Shown: positions 17,208 to 27,010 of the stretch, piece by piece | Layout of the letters: each line of letters opens with the position of its first letter | Position numbering within the stretch: position 1 is the stretch's first letter | Assembly (NCBI GenBank): GCA_046330415.1 | Contig: JAXLSW010000010.1 | Coordinates: 1 to 64,000, forward strand | Length of the DNA: 64,000 bases | Direction: 5' to 3' | From: RHKX01 sp046330415 | Lineage (GTDB): Bacteria; Actinomycetota; Thermoleophilia; Solirubrobacterales; 70-9 | The notes under the pieces: generated by a model | Told to the model about the DNA's origin: nothing | Database searches by the model: none | Seen by the model: only the letters and a program-made list of their open reading frames with translations | Translations under genes and position numbers: made by a program

Positions 17208-18536
17208 ATGCCGTTGTCGTCGAGTCTTGAGTCCGGGGTGTTTGGGAAGGGCGCGATTCGCGCTCGCGCGTTGGGAGCGGCCGCGCTGGCGATGGCCGCG
17301 CTCGCCCTGCTGCCGCCGGCCGCCCGCGCCGACACGGTCGTCCCCGACGATCAGATCGTCCAGGGCAGCCAGTGCATCGGGCTCGACTGCGTCAACAACG
17401 AGTCCTTCGGCTTCACCACGCTGATGCTGAAGGAGAACAACAACAGGCTTCTCTTCAACGACACGAGCACGTCCGCTGGCCTGCCCACGACCAACTGGGC
17501 GCTGATCGCGAACGGGAACCTGAGCGGAGACCCGAACTTCTTCGGCCTCGCGAACCTCGGCGACACCGACACCAACACGCAGAATCCCAGCGTCTACCCC
17601 TTCAAGGTCGCCGGCGGCGCGGGCAACAACGCGCTGTCGGTCAATGCGAGCGGCAACGTCGGCATCGGGACCGGCGACGCCTCGCGCACCCTGCAGCTGA
17701 CGCGCGGCGACACCCCCGTGATGCGCCTCGATCAGGACAACAGCAGCGGGTTCTCTCCGCAGGTCTGGGACGTCGCCGGCAACGAGACCAACTTCTTCGT
17801 CCGCGACGCCACCAACGGCAACCTGCTGCCCTTCCGGATCCGCCCGGGAGCCCCGACGAGCAGCATCGACATCGCCGCCAACGGCAACGTCGGCATCGGC
17901 CTGAACAACCCGAACGCTCCGCTCGACATCCAGCGCGGCAACGGCACCGCCAAGGTGCGGGTCGCGGAGACCAACGGCACGACCCAGCTCCGCGAGCTCG
18001 TCGCGCTGATCAACAACGGGCCCTCCACGATCCGGCTCGAGAACACAAGCGCCGGGACGCATCCGGTCTGGCTCGCGGGGACCGACGACGCCGACGACTA
18101 CCTGCTCGACACCGACGGCTCCACCGTCGCGCCGCTGCGGGTGAGCTCGGCGGGAGGCCTCTACTCGGGAGCCGATCCCGCCCAGCGGACCGACGTCCAG
18201 CAGGTCGACCCGGCGGCGGTCCTCAACCAGATCGCATCGCTGCCGTTGCGGACCTGGGTCTACGCCGACGACGCGGACGGCGGCCGCCACATCGGTCCCA
18301 CGGCCAGCGAGTTCCGCAGCGCCTCGGGCCTCGGTCCGAGCAGCGACGCGATCGCGCCCGCGGACGTGGGCGGCGTCGCCCTCGCCGGTGTGCAGGCGCT
18401 GAACGCGAAGATCGCCGGTGGAGCGGTCTCCGACGAGCAGGCGAAGCTGAACGCGCAGTTCAAGAAGCAGATCAAGAAGCTGCAGAAGCAGAACAAGAAG
18501 CTGACGAAGCGCGTGAAGAAGCTGGAGAAGAAGTAG
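17208..18536 (+). CDS. Secreted S74-like (tail-fibre chaperone type) protein with lysine-rich coiled coil
   Basis: 442 aa with a strong ribosome binding site (GAAGGAG, 17193-17199). A signal peptide ends in LLPPAARA near residue 44. The body is rich in N, G and T and repeats NASGNVGIGTG / AANGNVGIGLN, the motif typical of bacteriophage-fibre-like and surface beta-helical proteins. Residues about 325-400 (AAVLNQIASLPLRTWVYAD, then HIGPTASEF) match the core of the S74 intramolecular chaperone/auto-protease domain, and the last ~35 residues are an almost pure K/Q/L coiled coil. It sits on the opposite strand between recB and recD, ending 6 bp from recB's stop. Confidence 0.75.
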   Translation: MPLSSSLESGVFGKGAIRARALGAAALAMAALALLPPAARADTVVPDDQIVQGSQCIGLDCVNNESFGFTTLMLKENNNRLLFNDTSTSAGLPTTNWALIANGNLSGDPNFFGLANLGDTDTNTQNPSVYPFKVAGGAGNNALSVNASGNVGIGTGDASRTLQLTRGDTPVMRLDQDNSSGFSPQVWDVAGNETNFFVRDATNGNLLPFRIRPGAPTSSIDIAANGNVGIGLNNPNAPLDIQRGNGTAKVRVAETNGTTQLRELVALINNGPSTIRLENTSAGTHPVWLAGTDDADDYLLDTDGSTVAPLRVSSAGGLYSGADPAQRTDVQQVDPAAVLNQIASLPLRTWVYADDADGGRHIGPTASEFRSASGLGPSSDAIAPADVGGVALAGVQALNAKIAGGAVSDEQAKLNAQFKKQIKKLQKQNKKLTKRVKKLEKK

Positions 18537-18542
18537 GGAGCG

Positions 18543-21500
18543 TCAGCTCCCGCCGCCCTCGTCAAGCAGCGCGCTCAGGGCCTCGATCACGTCCGCCGGC
18601 GGCTGCCAGGCGACCACGCCTGCGGGCGTGCCGTCGGCGGCGGCCGGCGTGTCCGGGCCGGCCATTCCCCGCACGAACAGGTAGAGGGCGCCGCCGAGGT
18701 TGAGCTGGGGGTCGTACGTCGGCGCCCGCCAGCGCAGGTAGCGGTGCAGCGCCACTAGATATAGGAGCGCCTGCAGCCAGTAGTGGCCGCGCTCCATCTC
18801 GGCGGCGACGTCGGCAGGGCGGTAGTGGCGGGTGGTGAGCTCCTCCTCGGGGGCGCCGAGCCAGTTCGTCTTGTAGTCGACGACGAAGAACTTCGGCGCC
18901 ATCAGCTCCTGGTCGACTACGCGCAGCGCCAAGTCGATGCTGCCGGTCAGGTAGCCGCGGACCGCCTGGCCCATCTCTGCCTCGCCGAGGGTGCGCGCGT
19001 AGATGGCGAGCGGGTCCTCGGCCGGGAGGCGCTCGGCGAGCAGGTCCCCGATCGAGCGCACGTCCAGCTTGCCCTTCGGCGTGTCGCCGCCGACGAGCGG
19101 CAGCTCGAAGGTGAGCTCGTCGAGGCGGTCCTTCGGCATCAGCTCGCGCAGGCGCATGCCACCGGCGGCGGGGCCGAGCGGCGTCTCGATCATCCGCGCG
19201 AGCGCCGCGACGAACGCCTCGCGGTCGAGGTCCATCCGGTGGTAGGCGAGCTGGGCGGAGACGACGGCTTCGAGCTCGGCCTCGAGGTCCGGCGCGAAGA
19301 AGTCCATCCGCTCCATGACGCTGTGGACGAGCGTTCCGAAGCGGCGCCCGCCGGGCAGATCGGCCCAGGGGGAGGGGAGCGCATCGGCCGCGTCCTCGCC
19401 ACCGCCGCCGATTTCACCAACGACGCCCTCCTCGCCCTCGTCAGGCTCGTCGTCGAGCAGCCCCGGCGCCTCGGGCTCGCTCGCCACCCACGCCTCGTGC
19501 GCCCCGGCCCAGATCGAGGAGTAGGAGTTGCGCCTCCACAGCGAGTCGAGGCCGCGGCCGAACTCGGCGGCCTCCAGCTCCACCGGCTCTCGCGCGGTCC
19601 CCCGCCACGACTCCTCGCCCGGCGACAGGACCACCTCGGCGGAGACCTCCCCTCCGGACTCCGCCTCGAGCTCCTCGATCCGGGCGAGCACCTCGTCGTC
19701 CTCGGGGGTGAGGAGGCCGTCGGCGCGGATCGTCCCGTCGTCTGAGCGCGCCATCAGCAGGCGCGAGATCGCGGAGTTGCCGCTCATGTGGCCGGGCGCC
19801 CACCAGACGATCGCCTGGTGCTCGGCCCGGGTCAGCGCGACGTAGGCGAGCCGCAGCTCCTCGCCGCGGTCCTCCAGCAGGGAGGCCTCGCGGTGGGCGT
19901 TGTAGGCGGTGCCGACGAGGGCGACATCGAGTATCCGCGTCCGGCTTTCGTCGTGGAAGGTGACCGGGCTCTTCTCCCGCGGCTACTGCGCGCTCCACAG
20001 GAACGGCGCGTAGACGATCGGGAACTCGAGGCCCTTGCTGCGGTGGATGGTGAGGACCTGGACGGCCTCCTCGTCGGAGTCGAGGCGGCGGCTGCGCTCG
20101 TCGGTGATGTCGTCGCCCGCCTCGCTGACGCTGCGGTAGAGCCAGGCGGTGAGGGCGCTCAGCCCGCGGCCCTCGTTGACCGCCTCGGCGTGCAGGAGCT
20201 GGGCGATGTGGCGGAGGTCGGTGAGCCTGCGCTCGCCGTCGGCGAGGGCGAGCATCCGCGCGGGGATCCCCTCGACGGCGTTCATCTCCTCGACCATCGC
20301 CGCGACGCCGCGCTCGCGCAGCACCCGCGCGTAGCGGTGCAGGCTCTGGTGAATGGGCTCGAGGTCGGCGTCGGTCGCGGTCGCGAGACGCTCGGGGCTC
20401 CAGCCGAAGAACGAGGTGAGGGCGGCGGTGCGGGCGTTGGCGCGCGAGCTCGGGCGGTCGAGGGCGACGAGCAGGCGCCGCCACTCCTGCGCGATCTCGG
20501 TGGCGAAGACGCTCCCGGCGCCGTTGATGACCGCGGGGACGGCGGCGTCGGCGAGCGCGTCGCGGATCGCCGAGGCCTGCCAGTTGGCCCGCACGAGCAC
20601 CGCGATGTGGCGGGGGAGGACGGCGGTCCAGGCCTCCTCGCCGCCGCTCTTCTCCCGCACCTGCGCCTCGGAGTTGAGGAGCTCGACGATGTCGGCGGCG
20701 ACGTCGGCGATCACCGCGTCGTTCGTGTCGGCGGCGTAGAGCTCCCCGCGCTGGCTGATCCGCCTCCCCTGCCGCTGCACGAGCCGGAAGCGCAGCGGCG
20801 TCTCCACCGGCGCGCCGCGCAGGCCGCGTCCCTGATGGTGGGGGGGCGCCTCGACCGGGCGGTAGGTGATCCCCGGATGGCCGAGCTGCGCGTTGCCGAA
20901 GAGGGCGTCGTAGGCGTCGATGAGCGGCTGGTCGCTGCGGAAGTTGGTGTCGAGGGTCGGCTGGGAGCCGGCCTCCTCGGCGGCCTGCAGGTAGGCGAAG
21001 ACGTCGGCGCCGCGGAACGCGTAGATCGCCTGCTTGGGATCGCCGACGAGGACGAGGGTGGCGCCGCGTTCGGCGAACGCCTCGCGGACGATCTCCCACT
21101 GCAGCGGGTCGGTGTCCTGGAACTCGTCGACGAGGACGACCTCCCAGCGCGAGCCGACCCGCTCGGCGACCTCGGCCGCGTGCTCCCCGCGCATCGCCTC
21201 CACGAGGCGGGTGAGGAGGTCGTCGTAGCCGAGCAGGCGCAGGCGGCGCTTGCGCGCGTCGAAGAGCTCGCGCGCCTTCTCGGCGAGGCGGCGGCGCATC
21301 TCCGGCTGATCGCCTCCGGCCTCCGCGAGCGGGACCTCGGGCTTCGACATCGCGACCTTGGCGACCTCACGCGCCTCGCTCGGGCTGAGCTCCGGGTCGG
21401 TTGAGTTCCAGAACCTCCACACGTAGAGGTCGTCGCTGATCTGTCGGATCAGGTCGGAGAGGTCCTCGCTGAACTCGTGGTCGGGCCCGAGGTCGCCGAG

Positions 21501-21911
21501 CACGCCGAGGCCTCCCAGCACCTCCTGGCAGAAGCCGTGGATGGTGGTGATCGTCGCCGCGTCGAAGTCGGCGAGGGCGCGGGTGATGCGGCGGCGGCGC
21601 TCGTCGAGCTCGGCGGGGTCGCACTTCGCCAGGAGCTCGACGACGACGTCCTGCTCTGCCGGGGTGTGGCCGGCGGCGATCGCGTCGAGCCCGCGGCCGA
21701 CGCCGACGAGGCGGCTGCGGATCCGCTCCCGCAGCTCGCTGGTCGCGGCGCGGGTGAAGGTGACGAGCAGGAGCCGGTCGAGCTTGGTGCCCTCGGCGAC
21801 GAGCTTCGCCGTGATCGCGGCGATCGTCCACGTCTTGCCGGTCCCGGCGCTGGCCTCGAGGACGCTGGTCCCCGGCGGCAGCGGCGCGGTGATGTCGAAG
21901 CGGTCGGTCAT
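18543..21911 (-). pseudogene. recB: recB (exonuclease V beta subunit) with an in-frame amber codon
   Basis: From ATG 21911 (overlapping the recC stop as ATGA) the frame encodes Walker A EASAGTGKT, VDEFQDTDPLQW, and TIHRSKGLEFPIVY, then meets TAG at 19985-19983 (codon 643). The same frame continues without any shift: PREKSPVTFHDE, then helicase motif VI (YVALTRAEH), then the RecB nuclease motif FVVDYKTNWLG and a normal end at 18543. About 1122 codons in total, a usual RecB length. If the TAG is real, the product loses motif VI and the nuclease domain. A sequencing error or amber readthrough are the alternatives. Confidence 0.88.
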
Positions 21912-24900
21912 CCCCTCTCCACCTCGCCGAGCTCGAGCGGGTCGTTCCAGAGGCGGCGGGCGAGCAGGCCGAAGGTGGTCTCGGTCGAGAACCAGCCGGC
22001 GCCGCCCTCGTCGGGAAGGGGATCGATGGCGAGGATGTCGTCGAGCGAGCCGATGTCGCCGAAGACGAAGCGGTGCTCGGCGTCCTCGATCTCGCCGTCG
22101 AAGCTCCACTGGTTGTCGAACTTGGCGGCGGCGTTGCGGATGGCGTCGCTCGTGTCCTTGCCGTCGCGCAGCGCGGCGGCGTAGGCGGCGGAGGACTCGC
22201 AGAAGAGCGGCAGCGGCTCGCGCATCCCGCGGCGGAAGAGGTCGACGAGGACCTCGAGGCAGGCCAGCGCGCGGGTGGAGCGCTCGGCTTCGTCTGCGCC
22301 GAGGCCGCCGAAGCGGGAGACGCCGCGCCCTCCCCGGATGGTCGGGTGCATGCCGACGGTGACCGCCTCCCAGGGAGTCTCGGGGCGGGCGGCGGTGAGC
22401 GCGAGCAGGCGCACCCAGGCGCCGAGGCGGTGCTTGGCCTTGAGCTTGGAGAGCGTGACGTCGCCGAGGATCCCCTCCTCGATTCCGCCGATCGTGCCGG
22501 TCAGGAGGATGCCGCCGCTGAGGGGGACGCGGACGTCGCAGGAGTCCCGCTCCCCCCGCGGCCCCTTGGGCAGGACCCGCTCGGCGAGCGCGATCAGCTC
22601 CTCGGCCCGGGGGATCTGCTGGTCGACGATCGACTTGCCGAGCTGCTCGGGCGGGAGGGTGCCGCGGCGGATCTCGGCGAGGCAGGCCTCGCGCTCAGGC
22701 ACGCCGCGGCGGCGGGAGGCGAGGTAGCTGTCGCCGAGCTGCCAGCGGCCGAGGCCGTCGAGCTCGATCGGCAGGTCGTCGTCGACCTCCTGGAAGAAGT
22801 CGCGCACCTCGATCCCGAGCCGCTGCTTGAGGAACGCCCGCACCGGGTGCTCGACGAACTTGACGAGCGAGTCCAGCTCGAGGATCTCGAGCTGCATGGG
22901 CTCGAGCGGGCCGTCGAGGAACGGGGCGGGCTCGCTGCGCTCCCCCTCGAGCGCCTGGGCGCCGGCGAGGTTTACGCGATCGAAGCCCCACGGCTTCGGC
23001 TTGACGGGCCCGCGGGCGGGGTCGAAGTTGCGGCGGTCGAAGGGCTGCAGGGGGTGGCGGGTGAGGATCCGGTCCTTGGCTCCACCCGGGTCGGGATGGC
23101 TGACGGTCGCGTCGACGACGTCGAGCAGCTCCCCGACGGGCACCGCGGGGGGAACCTCGAGGTTGGTGCGCTCGTCGTTGCCGGTGTAGGTGATGACAAG
23201 GTTGTCGGCGGCGGCCATCAGCGCGTCGAGCAGTAGCTGGCGGTCCTCTGTGCGCGGGTCGCGGTCGGCGAGGTGTGGGTCGTCGAGCAGCAGGTCGTCG
23301 CCGTCGCGCGGGGTCCGGCGGGGGAAGGCCTCCTGGTCGAGTCCCAGCAGGCAGACGACCCGGTGGGGGACCGAGCGCATCGGCGTCAGCGTGCAGACGG
23401 AGATGTGGCCGGTGCGGAAGTTGGCGGAGGTGGGGCGGCCGGCGAGGCGGGGGGTGAGCAGGGAGCGGACCTCGGCGAGGGTGAGGGCGGGGGCGTCGGC
23501 GGTCCCGGTGCCGGGCTCCCCGGATGACGCCCGAGTGGCAGGAAAGGGACGGCTCCCGTCCCCATCGTGCCACTCGTTTGCGGTCTCGGCCTCGGCGGCG
23601 AGGTCCTCGAGCAGGCGGTCGAGCTCCAGCCGCTCCCACTCCTGTCCGAAGGGGGTGCCGGTGAGGTTGTCGGCGGCGGCGGTGAGGGCCTCCGCCCATT
23701 CGCCGAGCGGCTTGGCCTCGGCGAAGCTCGCGAAGGCGGCGTCGATCCGGTCGATCAGCTCGGCGAAGCGGCCGGCGAGGGAGATCGCGCCGCTCTCGAC
23801 GTCGTCGAGCGGGAGGACGTACTCGAAGATGCGGGCGTCGTCCTCGCTCATCGCGACGCCGAGGAGGATCCGGTCGAGCCCGCGCCGCCAGGTTCCCTCC
23901 GCGACGGGGACGTTGAAGGGCTTGCGGTGCGCCTCGTCGATCCCCCAGTGGATGTGGGCGGCGTTGATCCACTCGAGGATGCGGCTGAGGTCGTCGTCGT
24001 CGAATCCGAAGCGGAGGCGGACCGGGTCGAGGTTGGCGAAGTCGAGGAGCTCGGACGCGGTGAAGCGCGCGCTCGCGAGGTCGAGCAGCTCGGCGAGCGT
24101 GCCGAGGATCGGGTTGGTCCGGCGCAGGGAGCGGTCGGCGAGGCGGACGCGCAGGTCGGGGCGCGCGGGGGTGGAGGGGGAGGGCGCGAGCTCGTCCTCT
24201 TCGGCGGCGAGCCGTCCGGCCCCGAAGACGGCGTGGATCAGCGGCGCGAAGTCCTCGACGTTGGGACACATGACGATCACGTCGCGCGGCTCGAGCGTCG
24301 GGTCGTCGGCGAGCAGGTGCATGATCGCGTCGCGCAGCACCTCGACCTGGCGCTCGCGGCCGTGGCAGGAGTGGACCTGGACGCTGCGGTCGTCGTCGGC
24401 GAGGGCGGGGCGGGTGTCGGGCTCGCCGGCTGGCGGCGGGCCGGGGGGCGGCTCGTTGGCGGCGACCTGTGACTGCAGGCGATGCAGGAGGGAGTCGGTG
24501 TCGTGGGGGACGGCGTGGTGGGTGGTGGTGACGTCGGTGCGGTCGCCCGTGAGGACGACCTGGAGTTCGCGCGCGTCGTGTCCCCAGGAGGCGAGCAGCG
24601 GGTTGCGGGCGGCGTCGAGCGTGTGGTCGTCGGCGCGGCGGAGGGTCTCCGGGCGGGGATGCTCGTCGGTGGCGAGCTCCTCCCAGAGCTGCGGGGAGGG
24701 GTGGAGGAGGAAGAGGTGGACGTCGCGGTGCGTCGCGAGCGCGTCGAGCACCTCGAGGTGGGAGGCGGGCAGGCGGGTGAGGCCGAAGACGGAGATGTTC
24801 TGAGGGAGGTGCGCGAGGTCGGGCTCGGCGCGGAGACGCTCGCAGGCCTCGGCGAGGCGCTCCGGTGGGGAGGGAGCGCCGACGCGTTCGCGGAGGCGTC

Positions 24901-25456
24901 GCCATAGGTGTGACTGCCAGGCCGCCGGAGTACTCAGGGGTACTCCGGCTCCATCCACGTCCTCGCCCGCGGCCCAGGCGCGGATCATGTCGGGGCGGTA
25001 GGTGGCGTAGCGGGAGAAGAGGTGGGCGATGTGGCTGACGACCGCGGCGCGGCGGGAGCGGCGCGGGGAGCCGGCCGGATCCCCGGCGCCGATGTGGGCG
25101 GCGAGCAGGGAGAGCCACTCGGCGTCGGCGTTCGCGTCGACCACCTCGAGCAGCGGCCAGACGAGCCGCGCGGAGATCCACGGGTCCGAGCGGGGATCGA
25201 AGCCGGTCGCGTCTGAGACCGCCTCGGCGACGAGCGTCTCCGGGAACGGGAACTCGATGTTCGCCGCGACGCCCGCCTCGCCTACGTCAGTCGCGCCGAG
25301 GTGATGGGAGAGCGTCTGCGTGAGCCAGCGCTCGACGCCGCGCGAGGGGACCGAGAGAACCGCCGGCTCGAAGATGTCGTCACCGGGGCCGCTGAGCACG
25401 CCGGGCAGCGCCGCGACGAGCGCATCGGCGCGCTCAGCTACGTGGAGGTGAAGCAC
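21908..25456 (-). CDS. recC: RecC, exonuclease V gamma subunit
   Basis: 1182 aa, intact, slightly longer than E. coli RecC. N-terminal LHVAERADALVAAL and SRGVERWLTQTLSHHLG, the INxxFPFP-like NIEFPFPETL, VFGLTRLPASHLEVL, VHSCHGRERQVEVL, and LLGLDQEAFPRR are all hallmark RecC segments. RecC scaffolds RecB and RecD and reads Chi with an inactivated helicase fold. It is the first gene of the locus and couples to recB by a 4-bp overlap. Unlike recB and recD it shows no lesion. Confidence 0.92.
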   Translation of the reverse strand: MLHLHVAERADALVAALPGVLSGPGDDIFEPAVLSVPSRGVERWLTQTLSHHLGATDVGEAGVAANIEFPFPETLVAEAVSDATGFDPRSDPWISARLVWPLLEVVDANADAEWLSLLAAHIGAGDPAGSPRRSRRAAVVSHIAHLFSRYATYRPDMIRAWAAGEDVDGAGVPLSTPAAWQSHLWRRLRERVGAPSPPERLAEACERLRAEPDLAHLPQNISVFGLTRLPASHLEVLDALATHRDVHLFLLHPSPQLWEELATDEHPRPETLRRADDHTLDAARNPLLASWGHDARELQVVLTGDRTDVTTTHHAVPHDTDSLLHRLQSQVAANEPPPGPPPAGEPDTRPALADDDRSVQVHSCHGRERQVEVLRDAIMHLLADDPTLEPRDVIVMCPNVEDFAPLIHAVFGAGRLAAEEDELAPSPSTPARPDLRVRLADRSLRRTNPILGTLAELLDLASARFTASELLDFANLDPVRLRFGFDDDDLSRILEWINAAHIHWGIDEAHRKPFNVPVAEGTWRRGLDRILLGVAMSEDDARIFEYVLPLDDVESGAISLAGRFAELIDRIDAAFASFAEAKPLGEWAEALTAAADNLTGTPFGQEWERLELDRLLEDLAAEAETANEWHDGDGSRPFPATRASSGEPGTGTADAPALTLAEVRSLLTPRLAGRPTSANFRTGHISVCTLTPMRSVPHRVVCLLGLDQEAFPRRTPRDGDDLLLDDPHLADRDPRTEDRQLLLDALMAAADNLVITYTGNDERTNLEVPPAVPVGELLDVVDATVSHPDPGGAKDRILTRHPLQPFDRRNFDPARGPVKPKPWGFDRVNLAGAQALEGERSEPAPFLDGPLEPMQLEILELDSLVKFVEHPVRAFLKQRLGIEVRDFFQEVDDDLPIELDGLGRWQLGDSYLASRRRGVPEREACLAEIRRGTLPPEQLGKSIVDQQIPRAEELIALAERVLPKGPRGERDSCDVRVPLSGGILLTGTIGGIEEGILGDVTLSKLKAKHRLGAWVRLLALTAARPETPWEAVTVGMHPTIRGGRGVSRFGGLGADEAERSTRALACLEVLVDLFRRGMREPLPLFCESSAAYAAALRDGKDTSDAIRNAAAKFDNQWSFDGEIEDAEHRFVFGDIGSLDDILAIDPLPDEGGAGWFSTETTFGLLARRLWNDPLELGEVERG

Positions 25457-25637
25457 CCGCTACTCCCCCGACCTCTCCATGACCCTTCGCACTTCGCGCA
25501 CGCTATGGCAGTCGCGGGAGGGGGTGACGTTCTGACGGGGCGGGCGTGGTCAGCGCGGGGTTGAGGAGACAAGGCCTTGACGCGGCGTATGCGCTTACAA
25601 GGCAATAGGACACATATCTACTGGAGCCATCTGCTAT

Positions 25638-25880
25638 ATGACTCTTATGACCGAAAGCACAAGCGTGCATCGAACGACGATCGAGCTCGACGCCGAGGCG
25701 CTCGAGGAAGCCCGCCGAATCCTGGGCACCAGCACTTATCGGCAGACGGTCAACGAGGCACTGAGAGCTGTCGGCCGATCCGATCGCCTTCGCCGCGGCG
25801 CCGCCGCGATCCGCTCCGGGAGGCTCGGCCTGATCAGCCCGGAGGAGCTGGCCGAGCAGCGCCGGCCGCGGACTGACTGA
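25638..25880 (+). CDS. VapB-type antitoxin (ribbon-helix-helix)
   Basis: 80 aa; ATG at 25638 or 25647. TTIELDAEALEEARRILG gives the N-terminal strand and helix of a ribbon-helix-helix antitoxin, and RQTVNEALRAVGR the second helix; the C-terminal ~25 residues (ISPEELAEQRRP) would wrap the toxin. It is 2 bp upstream of a PIN toxin gene. The AT-rich stretch before it (25605-25637) is the likely autoregulated promoter. Confidence 0.85.
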   Translation: MTLMTESTSVHRTTIELDAEALEEARRILGTSTYRQTVNEALRAVGRSDRLRRGAAAIRSGRLGLISPEELAEQRRPRTD

Positions 25881-25882
25881 CC

Positions 25883-26311
25883 GTGTACCTGGCCGACAGC
25901 TCGATTTGGGCATGGGCGGGCAAGGGCTCGCGGCCGGACATCCAGGCGAAGCTCACGAGCAGGTACGAGGTCGGTGAGGTCGCCACCTGCGTCCCGGTGA
26001 TCCTCGAAGCAATGCACGGGCCGAGGACTTCCGCCGAGTATCGAGATCAGTTCGAGGCGATCTTTGAGCCACTGGAGCGCTTGCCCGCAGACGACACGGT
26101 GGTTGAGCGCGCCCTCGAGGTTCAGCGCGAACTCGCCGAACGAACCGATGGCAATCACCGCCGGCCCGCGATCGACTTCCTGATCGCAGCAACCGCAGAG
26201 GCAGCTGGACCCGACGTCATCCTGTGGTGCTTCGATCGCGACCTCGAGGTGATCTGCGAGCACACAGGTCAGCCCTTCGAGCCGGAAAGCTCAAGAGGGT
26301 CGGGACGCTAG
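25883..26311 (+). CDS. VapC-type PIN-domain toxin
   Basis: 142 aa from GTG. MYLADSSIWAW holds the first PIN Asp, the ILEAMHG helix the conserved Glu, and IDFLIAATA then CFDRDLEVIC the downstream Asp residues, so the acidic site for Mg-dependent RNA cleavage is complete. Paired with the antitoxin just upstream. Its 3' end overlaps the convergent gene by 4 bp. Confidence 0.87.
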   Translation: MYLADSSIWAWAGKGSRPDIQAKLTSRYEVGEVATCVPVILEAMHGPRTSAEYRDQFEAIFEPLERLPADDTVVERALEVQRELAERTDGNHRRPAIDFLIAATAEAAGPDVILWCFDRDLEVICEHTGQPFEPESSRGSGR

Positions 26312-26700
26312 CGACCCCCGAAGGGGCGGCGTCCTGACGCCCGGATCGGCTCGTGCTGCGGTCGGGAGCTGTGGTGCCGCGCGAGTTGCCTCGGCCCGAT
26401 GAACCAGTAGATCCACTCGTCGACCTGCAGGTATGTGTTGGTCATGACCCGGTCAGGGTCGTAGGGCGGCGCGTAGTGTCCGCGATAGCCCTCGGCGCGG
26501 ATCAGCTCGACGAACTGCCAGAACATCCGCGCATCCACCTCGCGCCATCCGAGGATCACGTAGGCGTGCGGATCGCAGGCCGCCCCATCGGGATCGTCCT
26601 CACCCTGTGCGTTGTAGCGCCGCTCGGTGTTGACGTCGCGGAAGGGCAGCGTCGCAAGCCAATCGCGAGCCGCCGCCAACGTCATGGATGCCTCGGACAT
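26308..26700 (-). CDS. Uncharacterised protein; a remnant of a paralogue lies at 46424-46468
   Basis: 130 aa from ATG 26700 (an upstream ATG at 26721 is equally possible). N-terminal TLAAARDWLATLPFRDVN, a DGAACDPHAYVILGWREVD segment and an aromatic stretch WIYWFIG; no signal peptide or known domain. DNA encoding a near-identical 15-residue piece (PDGAPCDPHAHVILG) occurs alone at 46424-46468, so at least two copies once existed here. Function unknown. Confidence 0.65.
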   Translation of the reverse strand: MSEASMTLAAARDWLATLPFRDVNTERRYNAQGEDDPDGAACDPHAYVILGWREVDARMFWQFVELIRAEGYRGHYAPPYDPDRVMTNTYLQVDEWIYWFIGPRQLARHHSSRPQHEPIRASGRRPFGGR

Positions 26701-27010
26701 ACCCCGTGTGTCGGGGCGCAAGGGCTACTTCTGACGCGGGGTCGCCTCCGGCTCGGAGGCATCAGGCTCCCCACAGACCCAAGGCGCGAAGTCCTCGATC
26801 GGATCGTCGAGGATCACGTTGCCGCATGTGGTGTAACGCCCCCGGGGCTGAGCGAGCTGAGATCGACCAGCCCTCCGGAGCGGGTCGACATGGCGATTGG
26901 CCGGCGAAGTGATGTCGCCTCGATTGCCCCACCAACTCGGATCCGCCCTTGCAGTATCGGTGTCTCCGCCGCTTGCACGACACAAGTCAACACCAATAGT
27001 ATCGGCGTCC

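Noticed and set aside
17372..18703. 443-aa Arg/Gln-rich frame overlapping the S74-like gene
   Set aside because: Frame-shifted shadow of a gene with a signal peptide and ribosome binding site.
19788..21404. 538-aa open frame on the plus strand over recB
   Set aside because: Antisense shadow of recB helicase motifs; no start signal or domain.
22695..25181. 828-aa open frame on the minus strand within recC
   Set aside because: Different frame of the same strand, Arg/Pro/Ala-rich low complexity, while the recC frame has family motifs throughout.
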